In this document: positions 1 to 11,243 of the stretch, piece by piece
How positions within the stretch are numbered: the stretch's first letter is position 1
Layout: each line of letters opens with the position of its first letter
Assembly: GCF_003987225.1 (NCBI RefSeq)
Contig: NZ_PIPX01000001.1
Location: forward strand, 1,736,001-1,800,000
Source of the DNA: Pseudidiomarina homiensis
Lineage (GTDB): Bacteria > Pseudomonadota > Gammaproteobacteria > Enterobacterales > Alteromonadaceae
Length of the DNA stretch: 64,000 bases
Reading direction: 5' to 3'
Position numbers and translations under genes: made by a program
The notes under the pieces: generated by a model
What the model was told of the DNA's origin: nothing
The model's input: only the letters and a program-made list of their open reading frames with translations
Databases searched by the model: none

Positions 1-1
1 T

Positions 2-52
2 GTTTGGATCGCGAATAAACGCAAGCGCCAACCTTTCAATGCGCAACGCTAG
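2..52 (+). CDS. Possible C-terminal tail of a gene entering from the left
   Basis: Reading frame 2 is open from the window edge to a TAG at 50-52 and encodes a basic tail ending KRKRQPFNAQR. It would converge on polA and on the small-RNA terminator. In many gammaproteobacteria the gene converging on polA here is the GTPase gene engB (yihA), and a Trp followed by a basic tail would suit it, but 16 residues cannot identify a family. It could be chance open sequence. Confidence 0.3.
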   Translation, partial: VWIANKRKRQPFNAQR

Positions 53-82
53 AAAAGAAAAAGCCCGGCTCATGGCCGGGCA
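53..82 (-). terminator. Rho-independent terminator of the small RNA / polA region
   Basis: A 7-bp all-GC stem (GCCCGGC 63-69 with GCCGGGC 75-81, 5-base loop) is followed on the minus strand by an interrupted T-run (A-rich 52-62 on plus). The plus strand has only A residues after the hairpin, so it works mainly for minus-strand transcripts. Confidence 0.75.
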
Positions 83-163
83 AAAAACTTACAATCCAGG
101 GAGAGAACATCTCTGAAAGGACTTCGCAAACGGAACAAATAAACTCGTTTAATGCGCCTTTCA
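53..163 (-). ncRNA. Candidate small RNA downstream of polA (ErsA / Spot 42 position)
   Basis: On the minus strand, 80-190 bases past the polA stop, a sigma-E-like promoter is followed by about 110 non-coding bases ending in a GC-rich hairpin and a T-run. The transcript would start near 161-163. It contains a small AGAGA/TCTCT hairpin around 100-112 and a pyrimidine-rich CTCTCCCTGG stretch that could pair with Shine-Dalgarno sequences. Known context: Spot 42 in enterics and vibrios, and the AlgU-dependent ErsA in Pseudomonas, lie at this same locus. I see no convincing primary-sequence match to Spot 42. Promoter type plus position make an ErsA-like envelope-stress RNA the better inference. Confidence 0.5.
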
Positions 164-167
164 CTAA

Positions 168-195
168 TTCTGACTGGTTGTTTTTTGATTAGTTC
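168..195 (-). promoter_or_regulatory. Sigma-E (RpoE/AlgU)-type promoter of the small RNA
   Basis: On the minus strand GAACTA (195-190) is followed by a 16-base spacer and TCAGA (173-169). The extracytoplasmic sigma-E consensus is GAACTT, 16-17 bases, TCTGA/TCAAA. A/T-rich runs lie upstream, as at many RpoE promoters. Predicted start is about six bases downstream, near 162. Confidence 0.5.
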
Positions 196-245
196 AAAAA
201 AAATCCAAATTTCCCAAAAAAAGTTTTTATCCCAACAAAACCGCC

Positions 246-3020
246 TTAGTGAGCCTCATCCCAATTAGCACCAACGCCAGCTTCGGCAATTAATGGCACG
301 TCAAGTTTGACCGCGGCTTCCATGATATCGACTAATTGCTTCTGCAACGATTCTACATGCTCTTCTTTTACTTCAAAAACCAATTCATCGTGAACTTGCA
401 TGATCAGCCACGCCTGTTCTTCGGTCACCTCTTTACGCATAAATTCGGCTACTTTGATCATCGCGTACTTTATGATGTCGGCAGCAGTACCTTGCATTGG
501 GGCATTGATTGCTGCGCGCTCCGCAGCTTTGCGGCGAGCGCCGTTTTGAGCGCGAATTTCGGGTAGATGCAGACGTCGTCCGAATAACGTTTCAACAAAT
601 CCGTCGCGCTTAGCTTGTTGTCGCGTCCGTTCCATGTAGTCCTGTACGCCTGGGAAGCGCTCAAAATATTTGTCCATATAGAGCTGTGCTTCATTGCGCG
701 GTATATCGAGTTGACGAGCTAAACCAAACGCTGACATGCCGTAGATCAGCCCAAAGTTGACCGCTTTAGCGCGGCGACGTTGCTCACTTGTAACCTCGTC
801 TAACCCGACACCGAAAACCTCTGAAGCGGTTGCCTTGTGGATATCACGCCCTTTCGAGAACGCCTCAAGCAAATTCTTGTCTTGCGACAAGTGCGCCATA
901 ATACGCAGCTCAATCTGACTGTAGTCAATAGCCATGATGCGGTAACCCGCAGGGGCAGTAAACGCCTTACGAACGCGACGCCCAGCTTCCGTTCGAATTG
1001 GAATATTCTGCAGGTTTGGATCGCTCGACGACAATCGCCCAGTGGCAGTAACGGCTTGGTGATAAGAAGTATGAATGCGACTGGTACGCGGGTTAACCAT
1101 CTTTGGTAATTTATCCGTGTAGGTCGATTTCAGCTTGCTTAAGCCTCGATGCTTCATGATGACGTCGGGAAGCGGGTAGTCAAGCGCCAATTCTTGCAGC
1201 ACATCTTCGGCGGTCGACGGAGCGCCTTTGGGCGTCTTCTTACGAATCGGTAACTCAAGCTTTTCGAAAAGAATAGCTTGCAACTGTTTCGGTGAACCTA
1301 GGTTAAATTCTTCGCCAGCGATGGTGTATGCCTGCTCTTCCAGTTGCGCCAGTTCTAGTGCTATTTCATTGCTCTGCTTTGCCAGTAAGTGAGCGTCAAT
1401 TTGCACACCCCGCTGCTCCATATCCACTAAAATAGGTAATAAGGGCAGCTCAATTTCAGTCAGTACACTCAAGAGCGATTTTTCTTTGCTCACCGCAGCC
1501 CATAATTTTTCGTGCAGACGCAGCGTTACATCCGCGTCCTCCGCCGCATAAGGTGCCGCTTCGTCGAGACCGATCTGATTAAACGTTAACTGTTTAGCAC
1601 CTTTGCCTGCGATGTCTTCAAAGGAAACTGGCCGATGTCCTAAGTGTTGTAAGCTTAGACTGTCCATATCATGCCGTGATGCAACACTATTAAACACATA
1701 AGAGGCCAGCATGGTGTCGTTTTTGATTCCCGCCAACTTAATTCCATAGCGACGCAGAATGTGGCTATCGTATTTTAAGTTTTGGCCGACTTTTGTGGCT
1801 TTATCATTTTCCAACAGTGGTTTGAGTTTTTGCAGCACCAAGTCCCGTGATAATTGCTCCGGCGCTCCCGGGTAATCGTGCGCAACGGGCACATAAGCGG
1901 CTTTTCCGGGTTCACACGCAAACGATAAGCCAACTAAATCAGCTTCCATGTAGTTCAAACTCGTCGTCTCAGTGTCGAAAGCAAACACCTCTGCGCTCTC
2001 AAGTTTCGCCAACCAACCGTCAAGAGCTTCTTCGTCAAGCACAACGTCGTAATCATCGTGGCTGACCGTCGCTGCACTCGAGTTATCTTGATTGTCGCTC
2101 GACTGCTCAGTCACAGGCCCTTCTTGCATCAGCTCATCTAACCAGCGCTTAAACTCTAACTCAGTATAGAGTTCCCTAAGTTTATCGCGGTCGGCAGGCT
2201 GAATTTGCAGCGCCTCTGGCGTTATCCCATCAAGGTCAACATCGAGCTTGATAGTGGCGAGCTCACGTGACAACAGCAAGATATCTTTGTGCTCTCGCAG
2301 CTTCTCCGGCATCGTTTTAGCACCGCGAAAACCGAGTTCAGCGACCTTCTCTGGCGCATCATACATCGCATCAATCGACTGCATGCCTTGTAGCATAGCT
2401 AGTGCTGTTTTTTCACCGACCTTTCGCAAACCAGGAATATTGTCTGAACTATCGCCCATAAGAGCCAAGTAATCGATGATCTGGCCTGGTTCCACACCAA
2501 ACTTATCTTTGACGCCTGCATCATCCAATAAAGTATTCGTCATGGTATTAATAAGCATAACGTGCTCATTCACCAACTGCGCCATATCTTTGTCGCCAGT
2601 ACTGATCAAGGTAAAGCGACCTTGGTCTCCGGCTTGCCGCGCTAATGTACCGATGACATCGTCGGCCTCAACCTCATCGATGCAAAGTAGCGGTAAGCCC
2701 AGCGCTTTAACTATCGCGTGCAACGGCGCAATTTGCGAACGTAGATCGTCGGGCATCGGCGGGCGGTTTGCCTTGTATTCTTCATACATGTCATTGCGAA
2801 AGGTTTTACCCTTAGCATCGAACACCACAGCCATGTGCGACGGGTGATACTTCTTAATCAAACTGCGTAGCATGTTGACCACACCGAAGATGGCTCCGGT
2901 AGGCTCGCCAGCGCTTGTCGTGATGTGTGGAGGGGCGTAAAACGCACGAAATAAGTACGACGACCCATCAACGAGAATAAAAGGATTTTCGGGAACCTGA
3001 GGCGATTCTTTTGCGGCCAT
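246..3020 (-). CDS. polA: DNA polymerase I
   Basis: DNA polymerase I fills gaps, removes RNA primers and does repair synthesis. The 924 residues match the usual length (E. coli 928). The N-terminal 5'-3' exonuclease covers about residues 1-290. The 3'-5' proofreading domain is intact, with [13 protein letters not shown] and a YAAEDADVT motif near residues 345-500. The polymerase domain has motif A ([14 protein letters not shown]), motif B ([15 protein letters not shown]) and motif C ([10 protein letters not shown]). The start is an ATG at 3018-3020. It is the last gene of its strand before the small RNA, and two DnaA boxes lie about 100 bases upstream. Confidence 0.99.
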   Translation of the reverse strand: MAAKESPQVPENPFILVDGSSYLFRAFYAPPHITTSAGEPTGAIFGVVNMLRSLIKKYHPSHMAVVFDAKGKTFRNDMYEEYKANRPPMPDDLRSQIAPLHAIVKALGLPLLCIDEVEADDVIGTLARQAGDQGRFTLISTGDKDMAQLVNEHVMLINTMTNTLLDDAGVKDKFGVEPGQIIDYLALMGDSSDNIPGLRKVGEKTALAMLQGMQSIDAMYDAPEKVAELGFRGAKTMPEKLREHKDILLLSRELATIKLDVDLDGITPEALQIQPADRDKLRELYTELEFKRWLDELMQEGPVTEQSSDNQDNSSAATVSHDDYDVVLDEEALDGWLAKLESAEVFAFDTETTSLNYMEADLVGLSFACEPGKAAYVPVAHDYPGAPEQLSRDLVLQKLKPLLENDKATKVGQNLKYDSHILRRYGIKLAGIKNDTMLASYVFNSVASRHDMDSLSLQHLGHRPVSFEDIAGKGAKQLTFNQIGLDEAAPYAAEDADVTLRLHEKLWAAVSKEKSLLSVLTEIELPLLPILVDMEQRGVQIDAHLLAKQSNEIALELAQLEEQAYTIAGEEFNLGSPKQLQAILFEKLELPIRKKTPKGAPSTAEDVLQELALDYPLPDVIMKHRGLSKLKSTYTDKLPKMVNPRTSRIHTSYHQAVTATGRLSSSDPNLQNIPIRTEAGRRVRKAFTAPAGYRIMAIDYSQIELRIMAHLSQDKNLLEAFSKGRDIHKATASEVFGVGLDEVTSEQRRRAKAVNFGLIYGMSAFGLARQLDIPRNEAQLYMDKYFERFPGVQDYMERTRQQAKRDGFVETLFGRRLHLPEIRAQNGARRKAAERAAINAPMQGTAADIIKYAMIKVAEFMRKEVTEEQAWLIMQVHDELVFEVKEEHVESLQKQLVDIMEAAVKLDVPLIAEAGVGANWDEAH

Positions 3021-3595
3021 AGTTTACATGCTTTTTAGCTGTTTAATTGATGCCGCTAAGCATGCCACAGTCCCTAAGTTCTCGCCAGTTCCGATAGAAC
3101 TTCAGACCTCGCGAAAAATGTGGATAGCATGTGGATAAGTCTGTTGACAATAAGATATCCCATCGTGATAAACGGCGAGGCCGTACGATGTCTTTGAGCT
3201 ATAACCTATTGGTATATATGGGAATTTTTAGACTTCACATTCCCTGACAGCTTTATTTTTTTATAGTGTGTCAGTTGTGGAAACTGATCTTTCGCTTCAC
3301 GAATCGCATACCTATTAAGAATAACGAATCTCATGAAGCTGAGGTTGATGTGTTATCCAACCGAACAGTAAGACTACCACATGTGGTCGGTTTTGCTAGC
3401 TCGCCAGTAAAGATTTTTAGAATGTTTTTCGCATATAGAAGTGCGTCATTAGATGATTTTGTAATCAGAATTAAGGGTTGAACTTTTCTATGATCATCGT
3501 CATATTAGAGTTCTCATAGGCAAAGCGACAAAGCATAAATTGGTCCGTCGCCGTCGTCGAAAGATAAGGTGTGACGTTACACGAGTAATCTTGTT
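3021..3595. other. 575-base region without a recognisable gene
   Basis: This is the divergent gap between polA and the small gene at 3611. It holds two DnaA boxes (3119-3138), a plus-strand sigma-70-like promoter (TTGACA 3144-3149, 17-base spacer, GATAAA 3167-3172), a perfect 12-bp palindrome ACCACATGTGGT (3376-3387), and a second weaker promoter near the small gene (TTGAAC 3478-3483, 17-base spacer, CATATT 3501-3506). The only open frame (3266-3481, 71 codons) has no ribosome site or recognisable product. Confidence 0.5.
3119..3138 (-). promoter_or_regulatory. Two DnaA boxes upstream of polA
   Basis: Plus-strand TGTGGATAA at 3130-3138 is the exact complement of the consensus box TTATCCACA. 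TGTGGATAG at 3119-3127 has one mismatch. They are 11 bases apart in the same orientation, one helical turn, which favours cooperative DnaA binding. They may control polA or titrate DnaA. There is no cluster of GATC sites or an AT-rich unwinding region that would make this an origin. Confidence 0.5.
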
Positions 3596-3610
3596 ATGGA
3601 GTTAGATTCA

Positions 3611-3874
3611 ATGAGTCCTGCGCTAACTGACGCGATAGAGACTACGCCACAAGAACGTCGGCGCGGCGATTTTGACACTAAAGAATGGTGGCAACGTTTA
3701 TCGATGGATCAAAAGTTTGGCGTTTATCAACTCAGTAAGTTCGGCTTCGAACTAGCGTTCATTCGTAACATGGCGAATGGCCCGATAGCGGTTGTTCGAC
3801 GCAGCCGCGAATATGCAACCGTTGATCAAAGCGGTGAAGTGAATCTTAACCCTACGCTGCAAATCCGTGATTAA
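3611..3874 (+). CDS. Small conserved-looking protein of unknown function
   Basis: This is an 87-residue soluble protein with no signal peptide or membrane segment. The core WWQRLSMDQKFGVYQLSKFG, then ELAFIRN, IAVVRR and ATVDQSGEVN looks like a small mixed alpha/beta domain I have seen as a hypothetical protein in related marine bacteria; I cannot name a function. I start at ATG 3611 because GGAG (3598-3601) sits nine bases upstream. An in-frame ATG at 3596 would add five residues but has no ribosome site. Its stop overlaps the aroE stop by four bases (convergent). Confidence 0.75.
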   Translation: MSPALTDAIETTPQERRRGDFDTKEWWQRLSMDQKFGVYQLSKFGFELAFIRNMANGPIAVVRRSREYATVDQSGEVNLNPTLQIRD

Positions 3875-4707
3875 CGAGGTTCGAGCGCCGCACGTATAGT
3901 CGGTAAGACGACTTCCGTGTTCGGCAGCTGCCCATCATGCCATAAGGCAAAAGCTAAGGCCGCTTGCTCAACTAACATCCCTAAACCGTCCGCACTCTGC
4001 TCGACGCCAGCTTGTTGCGCCTGTCGCAAAAACGGCGTCGGCACCCTTCCATACATCATGTCATAAGCTAAAGCGCTGTCTGCAAACCAATTAGGATGGA
4101 TTGGTAACTCGGTGCCTGTTAACGAAGCCGAGGTGGCGTTGATGATAATACGGGGCCGACTGTTCGAGCCTGTCGGCGGTGGCGCTGACAGCTCCGCAAA
4201 CGACATGGCTTGCAAGTCACCAAAGTCTTGTTGTAGCGCGGTAACCTTTGCACTACTTCGGTTTGCCATGACAATGGTTGCGCCGACCTGCTGCAGCGGT
4301 TCAATCACGCTGCTCGCCGCCCCACCTGCGCCAATAATCAGTACCTCACAACAGACATCAGCGCTTTTCAACAAGCGTTGCAGATCACGTACCAATCCTT
4401 CGCCGTCGGTCGTGTCGCCGGCAAGCTGCCCGCGGCCCAACGGGATCAGCGTATTAACAGCGCCGGCTCGCGCTGCACGGGGGGTTAGGTGGGTCACCAA
4501 TTTTGCTGCCGTAGCTTTAAAAGGGACAGTCACGTTAGCACCAGCACCGCCAGTACGGAAAAACTTCGCCACCGCCTCTGCGAAACCTAATTTCGATGCT
4601 AAACTGCGCGTGTATTCAAGCTCGATACGCAGTTGTTTAGCAAACTGTTGATGTATTATCGGCGATAAACTATGTGCAATCGGATTACCAAAGACTGTAA
4701 ATTTCAT
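3871..4707 (-). CDS. aroE: Shikimate dehydrogenase (NADP+)
   Basis: AroE reduces 3-dehydroshikimate to shikimate in aromatic amino acid synthesis. The 278-residue protein begins MKFTVFGNPIAHSLSP, the substrate-binding SxS motif of the family. It has NVTVPFK with the catalytic Lys, GDTTDGEG with the catalytic Asp, and the NADP-binding GAGGAASSV. The frame stays open another 29 codons upstream, but that part runs into the divergent globin gene and is not AroE-like, so ATG 4705-4707 is the start. Start codons of aroE and the globin gene are separated by a single base. Confidence 0.97.
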   Translation of the reverse strand: MKFTVFGNPIAHSLSPIIHQQFAKQLRIELEYTRSLASKLGFAEAVAKFFRTGGAGANVTVPFKATAAKLVTHLTPRAARAGAVNTLIPLGRGQLAGDTTDGEGLVRDLQRLLKSADVCCEVLIIGAGGAASSVIEPLQQVGATIVMANRSSAKVTALQQDFGDLQAMSFAELSAPPPTGSNSRPRIIINATSASLTGTELPIHPNWFADSALAYDMMYGRVPTPFLRQAQQAGVEQSADGLGMLVEQAALAFALWHDGQLPNTEVVLPTIRAALEPR

Positions 4708-4708
4708 T

Positions 4709-6590
<1,882 letters not shown>

Positions 6591-6603
6591 TTCATTCTCC
6601 TAC

Positions 6604-6999
6604 TCAACGCATCTCTGATTTGTAATCGCAATCATCGTTACCGCAAATAAGACGTTCGCCAGCGGCGGTTTTCTTGCGCAGTAACAACGGATAGTTACAG
6701 GTAGGGCATGATTCTGCCACAGGTGGCAGCGGAACGGAAAACTTACATGCTGGATACGCATCACAAGCATAAAAAGAGTGACCGAAGCGACTGGTTTTCT
6801 GTACCAGTTTGCCTTTTTCGCAATTCGGACAAGGGACATCTGTACCTGGGTCAAAATCAGCGGAGGTCATGTAGTCGCAGTCTGGATAGCCACTGCAACC
6901 AACAAAAAGGCCATAACGGCCTTTTTTGAGTTGCAGTTCGCGCTGGCACCGGGGGCAAGGAACGCCCAGTGGTTGAGGTTCAAGAAAGTTGTCGGTCAT
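6604..6999 (-). CDS. Topoisomerase I-type zinc-ribbon protein (YrdD-like)
   Basis: This 131-residue protein is made of three successive C4 zinc ribbons like those at the C-terminus of topoisomerase I, without any topoisomerase core. The Cys pairs are CPRC with CSGYPDC, CPNC with CDAYPAC, and CPTC with CGNDDC. Related stand-alone proteins (E. coli YrdD) lie in the same smg-yrdD-tsaC neighbourhood. A nucleic-acid-binding role is inferred from the domain; the actual function is unknown. The start ATG abuts the smg stop. Confidence 0.9.
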   Translation of the reverse strand: MTDNFLEPQPLGVPCPRCQRELQLKKGRYGLFVGCSGYPDCDYMTSADFDPGTDVPCPNCEKGKLVQKTSRFGHSFYACDAYPACKFSVPLPPVAESCPTCNYPLLLRKKTAAGERLICGNDDCDYKSEMR

Positions 7000-7473
7000 T
7001 TAATGCAAGAGACCTTCCGGTTCCTCAAACAAAAGTCCTTCCATCTGATTGTAGGCATCTTCACAGCCTGGCACATTGAATAGCACCATCAACACCACCC
7101 ACTTCAGATCGTCTAGTGTCACTTCTGGCATATCGAGTTCCATAACGCGATCCATGACCATCTCGCGGGTCGCAAAGTCAAGGACACCTAGATTCTCGAG
7201 GTACATTAAGAAGCCGCGGCTTGCACAATCCAAGCGCGCTGTTTCTTCAGCCGTAAACACTCGTGTCGCACTGCTTTGAGAACGATTAAGATAGGGTTTG
7301 GTTTGACTGTCCTGAAGGTCGGCCAAACGCTCTAACCACGCAAGCGCCTTGTGAATCTCTTGCTGACGGAAGCCCGCCCGCGTGAGTTCGTCGGTGAGCT
7401 CATCATGGTTCACCACCACCTCAACATCCGAGTGGATGAAGTTCTCGAACAGATACATGAGGATATCAAACAT
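7000..7473 (-). CDS. smg: Smg family protein (DUF494)
   Basis: The 157-residue cytosolic protein matches Smg in length and in its start [16 protein letters not shown]. The central part VDHDEL-like [17 protein letters not shown] and the [17 protein letters not shown] end are family features. It is conserved next to dprA, and its biochemical role is not established. It is three bases downstream of dprA on the same strand, so it is probably in the same transcript. Confidence 0.95.
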   Translation of the reverse strand: MFDILMYLFENFIHSDVEVVVNHDELTDELTRAGFRQQEIHKALAWLERLADLQDSQTKPYLNRSQSSATRVFTAEETARLDCASRGFLMYLENLGVLDFATREMVMDRVMELDMPEVTLDDLKWVVLMVLFNVPGCEDAYNQMEGLLFEEPEGLLH

Positions 7474-7475
7474 CT

Positions 7476-8540
7476 TTAGCGCCTCCCCACTCTAATATAA
7501 CCACCGGCGACTGAAGCTACTCGGCCTTCTAATTCTAATAACACTAACTGCTCTGAAACCACAGCGACCGGTAGTCCGCTGCGCGCTACGATAGTGTCTA
7601 TCGATGTAGCCTCATAGCCCACATTAGCCAACAATTGTGGGTTTGCCAAGCTTCGGTCGCAATTATTTTCACCCGCGCTAGCACTGCCCTCATCACTATA
7701 TGGGGTCAGACGTTTCAAATTCAATTCGTTGAACACGTCATCAACTTTTACCACCAATGCAGCACCTTGCTGTAATAGCTGCAAATTCCCTGTCCGATGC
7801 GGGTTCCAAATACTACCTGGTAACACTAACAATGAGCGGTCATGTTCTAACGCCAAGCGCGCAGTAACCAATGAGCCGCTTTGCAACTTCGCTTCGATAA
7901 TAAGAACGCCGAGTGCTAGGCCACTTAAAATACGATTACGTCGTGAAAAATGATCACGTTGTGCCGACATGCCGGGGGCGAACTCGGAAACCAACAAGCC
8001 GCTCTGCTCAATTTGTTGTTGCAACTGCCGATGTTGAGTCGGGGCTGCAATATCTGGCCCCGTGGCTAAAACAGCCAGCGTCGGCCCAGCCTTTAACGCG
8101 CCTTTATGGGCGTAGTGATCAACTCCTTTCGCCAACCCGCTACTCACAAGTAGCCCTGCTCGGGTGAGTTGCTCCGCGAAATAGGCCGCCTCAACTAGTC
8201 CTTCATGGCTAGCGGCACGGCTTCCCACTAGAGCAATTTGAGGTGCAGCTAAATAGTCGATATTTCCAGCGACAAAGAGCACTAATGGTGGATTATGTAT
8301 GTTGCGTAAACGTTCTGGGTACATGGACGAAAACCAATGCACAACAAAGCGCGTGGGGCTTGCTCTACCGCCCTCCGCTAACCAGCGCTGAAGATGGTCG
8401 AGGTAGCGCTCCGGTAAGCTATCCAGATAGGGAGCGAGTAATGCTCGGCACTTTGCGAAACTCGCTAATTTACGGACACGATTGCGATCAGCGGCAGTCA
8501 GACGTGATAACGCCAAAAGCTCTGCGAGAGAGGGTTCCAT
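7476..8540 (-). CDS. dprA: DNA-processing protein DprA
   Basis: DprA binds incoming single-stranded DNA and loads RecA during natural transformation. The 354-residue protein has an N-terminal helical region (about 1-75), the Rossmann-like core with ALVGSRAAS (about 123-131), [28 protein letters not shown] and [12 protein letters not shown], and a C-terminal winged-helix domain (about 295-354). The start ATG is at 8538-8540. The short gap to the LysM gene contains a TTAGTCG tandem repeat. DprA alone does not prove competence, as it is kept in many non-competent species. Confidence 0.97.
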   Translation of the reverse strand: MEPSLAELLALSRLTAADRNRVRKLASFAKCRALLAPYLDSLPERYLDHLQRWLAEGGRASPTRFVVHWFSSMYPERLRNIHNPPLVLFVAGNIDYLAAPQIALVGSRAASHEGLVEAAYFAEQLTRAGLLVSSGLAKGVDHYAHKGALKAGPTLAVLATGPDIAAPTQHRQLQQQIEQSGLLVSEFAPGMSAQRDHFSRRNRILSGLALGVLIIEAKLQSGSLVTARLALEHDRSLLVLPGSIWNPHRTGNLQLLQQGAALVVKVDDVFNELNLKRLTPYSDEGSASAGENNCDRSLANPQLLANVGYEATSIDTIVARSGLPVAVVSEQLVLLELEGRVASVAGGYIRVGRR

Positions 8541-8565
8541 AGCACTTCCTTGTGCGTGTGATTCA

Positions 8566-8597
8566 TTAGTCGTTAGTCGTTAGTCGTTAGTCGTTAG
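8566..8597. repeat. Tandem TTAGTCG repeat across the LysM-gene stop codon
   Basis: TTAGTCG is repeated four times exactly (8566-8593) plus TTAG. On the minus strand it supplies the last codons and the TAA of the LysM gene and part of the 39-base gap before dprA. Because each 7-base unit contains TAA, loss of one unit would leave the protein end unchanged while shortening the spacing to dprA. Confidence 0.9.
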
Positions 8598-9692
8598 AAT
8601 TTTCGGGACAAAATAAGTGCCGACCTCAAACCATTCGTGGGCTTCAACGACCATTGCCATACTCATATTCGGGAAAGTTTTCACTATCAACAGCTCTGCA
8701 CCCGCTTGATCGGGTAGACGAAGCGTGTCTCGCCACTTTCTCGATATATCGTCGTAAGGCTTATACAAATTCACAAACTCTGGCTTTTCGCCATCCATAA
8801 ACACCCGAACTCCAGGGCGAATCGCTTGGAACATTTGACCAATCTCTACACCGTCGGCCGCGCCTTTATCGAGTACGACCATATCGTACTTGCCGTGCTT
8901 ATTACGCGCATTCAATGAACCTACGACATGGCCATCGACCGGCGCACCGTTGGTCGGCACAATGATGTCAGGGAGATCGGTGTTTTGCGGCTGCAAAATA
9001 ACGTCACCGCGACGAATTTCACGCTCCGGACTAATGAGCTCACCTTCAATTAAATCCACGTGATGAAGATTTACACGTACGCCAGCGACGTCACGTAACA
9101 GCACTTGGTCACCGAAACTATCCACTTGCGTAAACACGCGATACTTGCGGTCAAGTTCAACATTTCCCTTGATGAAAACCGGCGCCATACCGTTAATTCG
9201 TGGTGCCCCACGGTTATCGCCAACAATTTGTGGCATCCGCGAAATTTCACCACGCAACGCAATATGATGACCATCTAAAAATGGCTCTAATGCGGCGCGG
9301 TCGAACGTTGGGATTGGATTCCCTTTCGGCTCTAACTTGCCTTCGGGGTCAAGTGTTTTGGTAACCTTGCGACTGAGCTGCGGACGTCCATTTACCCAAC
9401 TAAGAAGCAAACGATCACCGGGATAAATTAAGTGCGGATTAGCGATATCACTATTGACCCGCCATAATTCGGGCCAATGCCATGGGTCGTTAAGATACAT
9501 TGCGGAGATATCCCATAGGGTATCGCCTTTTTTTACCACATATTCCTGCGGCGCATCTTCACGTAAACGGATGACGTCACCACGCGTTGTTGTGGTAGCC
9601 GAGGTCTCTTGTTGTTGGGTTGCGAGGGCCGTTGCTGGAGCAACCAGCAAAAAACCGATGACCGCAATCGCTTGGAATCGCCACGTAGTCAT
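8580..9692 (-). CDS. Periplasmic LysM-domain protein
   Basis: The 370-residue protein starts with a signal peptide (hydrophobic IAVIGFLLVAPATALA, residues about 8-24). One LysM peptidoglycan-binding domain follows at about residues 50-100 (YVVKKGDTLWDISAMYLND, then WPELWRVNSDIANPHLIYPGD). The remaining 260 residues are beta-rich with no catalytic motif that I recognise. A protein of this type is conserved next to dprA/def in related genomes. Binding to cell wall is inferred from the domain. It is the first gene of the minus-strand run and is divergent from def. Confidence 0.92.
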   Translation of the reverse strand: MTTWRFQAIAVIGFLLVAPATALATQQQETSATTTTRGDVIRLREDAPQEYVVKKGDTLWDISAMYLNDPWHWPELWRVNSDIANPHLIYPGDRLLLSWVNGRPQLSRKVTKTLDPEGKLEPKGNPIPTFDRAALEPFLDGHHIALRGEISRMPQIVGDNRGAPRINGMAPVFIKGNVELDRKYRVFTQVDSFGDQVLLRDVAGVRVNLHHVDLIEGELISPEREIRRGDVILQPQNTDLPDIIVPTNGAPVDGHVVGSLNARNKHGKYDMVVLDKGAADGVEIGQMFQAIRPGVRVFMDGEKPEFVNLYKPYDDISRKWRDTLRLPDQAGAELLIVKTFPNMSMAMVVEAHEWFEVGTYFVPKILTTND

Positions 9693-9773
9693 GTTGAGCT
9701 CCGTTGTAAACTCGTGTTTTCATCCCCAAATTACGTTAAAATTAGGCAAGATGAAACTAGCGAATGACGAGTT

Positions 9774-10280
9774 ATGACTAAATTAACTATTTTAAAATAC
9801 CCTGACGAACGTTTACGCACCGTCGCAGAACCAGTTACTAGTGTAGATGATAGTCTACGCGATACAATCGATGCGATGTTCGAAACTATGTACGACTCTA
9901 ATGGTGTAGGCCTTGCGGCAACACAAGTCAATGTGCATAAACGCCTTTTTCTAGCTGATTGTAGTGAAGATCAGAGCGAACCGTTAGTTTTTATTAATCC
10001 AGAGATTACTGAAAAAGACGGATTATTTGCTAACGAAGAAGGGTGTTTATCGTTTCCTGGCGTTTATGCCAAAGTGGAACGCGCCAGCAAAGTGACGGTG
10101 AAAGCCCTTGATCGAAACGGTGAAGCGTTTTCCTTAACTGCCGAAGGATTGCTCGCAATTTGCATTCAACATGAACTCGATCATTTGAATGGCAAGTTAT
10201 TTGTCGATTACTTATCGCCTTTAAAACGCGACCGTATTCGTAAAAAGCTCGAAAAAGAAGCCCGACTTCATGCGGTATAA
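9774..10280 (+). CDS. def: Peptide deformylase
   Basis: Def removes the formyl group from nascent N-terminal methionine. The 168-residue metalloenzyme has all three family motifs: GVGLAATQ (about 44-51), EGCLS with the metal-ligand Cys91, and HELDH with metal-ligand His133 and His137 and the catalytic Glu134. It is the first gene of a def-fmt-rsmB-trkA operon; fmt begins six bases after its stop. Fmt adds the same formyl group to initiator tRNA that Def later removes. Confidence 0.98.
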   Translation: MTKLTILKYPDERLRTVAEPVTSVDDSLRDTIDAMFETMYDSNGVGLAATQVNVHKRLFLADCSEDQSEPLVFINPEITEKDGLFANEEGCLSFPGVYAKVERASKVTVKALDRNGEAFSLTAEGLLAICIQHELDHLNGKLFVDYLSPLKRDRIRKKLEKEARLHAV

Positions 10281-10286
10281 CCACTG

Positions 10287-11243
10287 ATGCGCATCGTTTT
10301 TGCCGGAACCCCTGAGTTTGCTGCGGGCCACTTAGAAGCGCTATTTGCTGCGAAAGAGCACGAAGTTGTAGCGGTTTATACTCAGCCCGATCGTCCTGCT
10401 GGGCGTGGCAAAAAGCTACAAGCAAGTGCGGTTAAGCAGCTTGCTTTGGCGCATGATGTTGCGGTTGAGCAACCGGTATCGCTTAAAGACCCTGACGTTC
10501 AGGCGCAGTTAGCTAACTATCACGCCGATGTAATGGTTGTCGTGGCGTATGGCCTCATTTTGCCCGAAGCAGTGTTACGGATACCGACCTATGGGTGTAT
10601 TAACGTGCACGGCTCACTGTTGCCGCGCTGGCGTGGTGCTGCACCAATTCAACGTGCGATTTGGGCAGGTGACACGCATGCAGGTGTCGCCATCATGCAA
10701 ATGGAAGCCGGCTTAGATACAGGCCCGGTATTACTCGAAAAAGCACTCCCTATTGCCGCAGAAGAGACTTCGGCGAGTTTGTACGAAAAGCTAGCTAAGT
10801 TGGGCCCAGCTGCGCTGCTCGAATGTTTACACGAGTTACCGCAAAAACTAAGTACAGCGCAGCAACAAGACGAGACTTGTGTTACTTATGCCCACAAACT
10901 CAGTAAAGAAGAAGCGCAACTGAATTGGCAACAACCTGCTGTTGTTTTAGAGCGTTGGGTGCGCGCATTTAATCCGTGGCCAGTGGCTTGGCTGCGCAGC
11001 GCGACCGGCGAAACACTGAAAATCTGGCGCGCCGAAGTTCTTCCTGATACTTCTAAGGCTCTACCGGGAACGGTGTTATCCGCAGACAAAACAGGCATCG
11101 TCGTGAAAACTCAAGAAAACGCCTTACGCATTCTTGAATTGCAGCCAGCGGGGAAGAAGCCAATGCCTGCGGCAGACTTTCTCAACGGTCGCGCCGAACA
11201 TTTTCCAGTCGGTCGCCAACTCGCTGGAGCTAACCATGAGTAA
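10287..11243 (+). CDS. fmt: Methionyl-tRNA formyltransferase
   Basis: Fmt transfers a formyl group from 10-formyl-tetrahydrofolate to initiator Met-tRNA. The 318-residue length is typical (E. coli 315). The N-terminal catalytic domain has [22 protein letters not shown] and the active-site stretch [17 protein letters not shown]. The C-terminal tRNA-binding domain covers about residues 205-318. The rsmB start lies inside its last codons (8-base overlap). Confidence 0.98.
   Translation: MRIVFAGTPEFAAGHLEALFAAKEHEVVAVYTQPDRPAGRGKKLQASAVKQLALAHDVAVEQPVSLKDPDVQAQLANYHADVMVVVAYGLILPEAVLRIPTYGCINVHGSLLPRWRGAAPIQRAIWAGDTHAGVAIMQMEAGLDTGPVLLEKALPIAAEETSASLYEKLAKLGPAALLECLHELPQKLSTAQQQDETCVTYAHKLSKEEAQLNWQQPAVVLERWVRAFNPWPVAWLRSATGETLKIWRAEVLPDTSKALPGTVLSADKTGIVVKTQENALRILELQPAGKKPMPAADFLNGRAEHFPVGRQLAGANHE

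Noticed and set aside
53-163. Naming the polA-downstream RNA Spot 42
   Set aside because: Position fits, but the conserved Spot 42 5' segment is not present and the promoter is of sigma-E type; kept as an unnamed candidate.
3266-3481. 71-codon open frame in the polA-upstream gap
   Set aside because: No ribosome site, no recognisable domain, and composition like the surrounding non-coding DNA.
3021-3595. Replication origin upstream of polA
   Set aside because: Two DnaA boxes only, few GATC sites and no A/T-rich 13-mer-like block beside them.
4112-4651. 179-codon open frame opposite aroE
   Set aside because: It lies wholly antisense to a clear aroE, has low-complexity content and no ribosome site.
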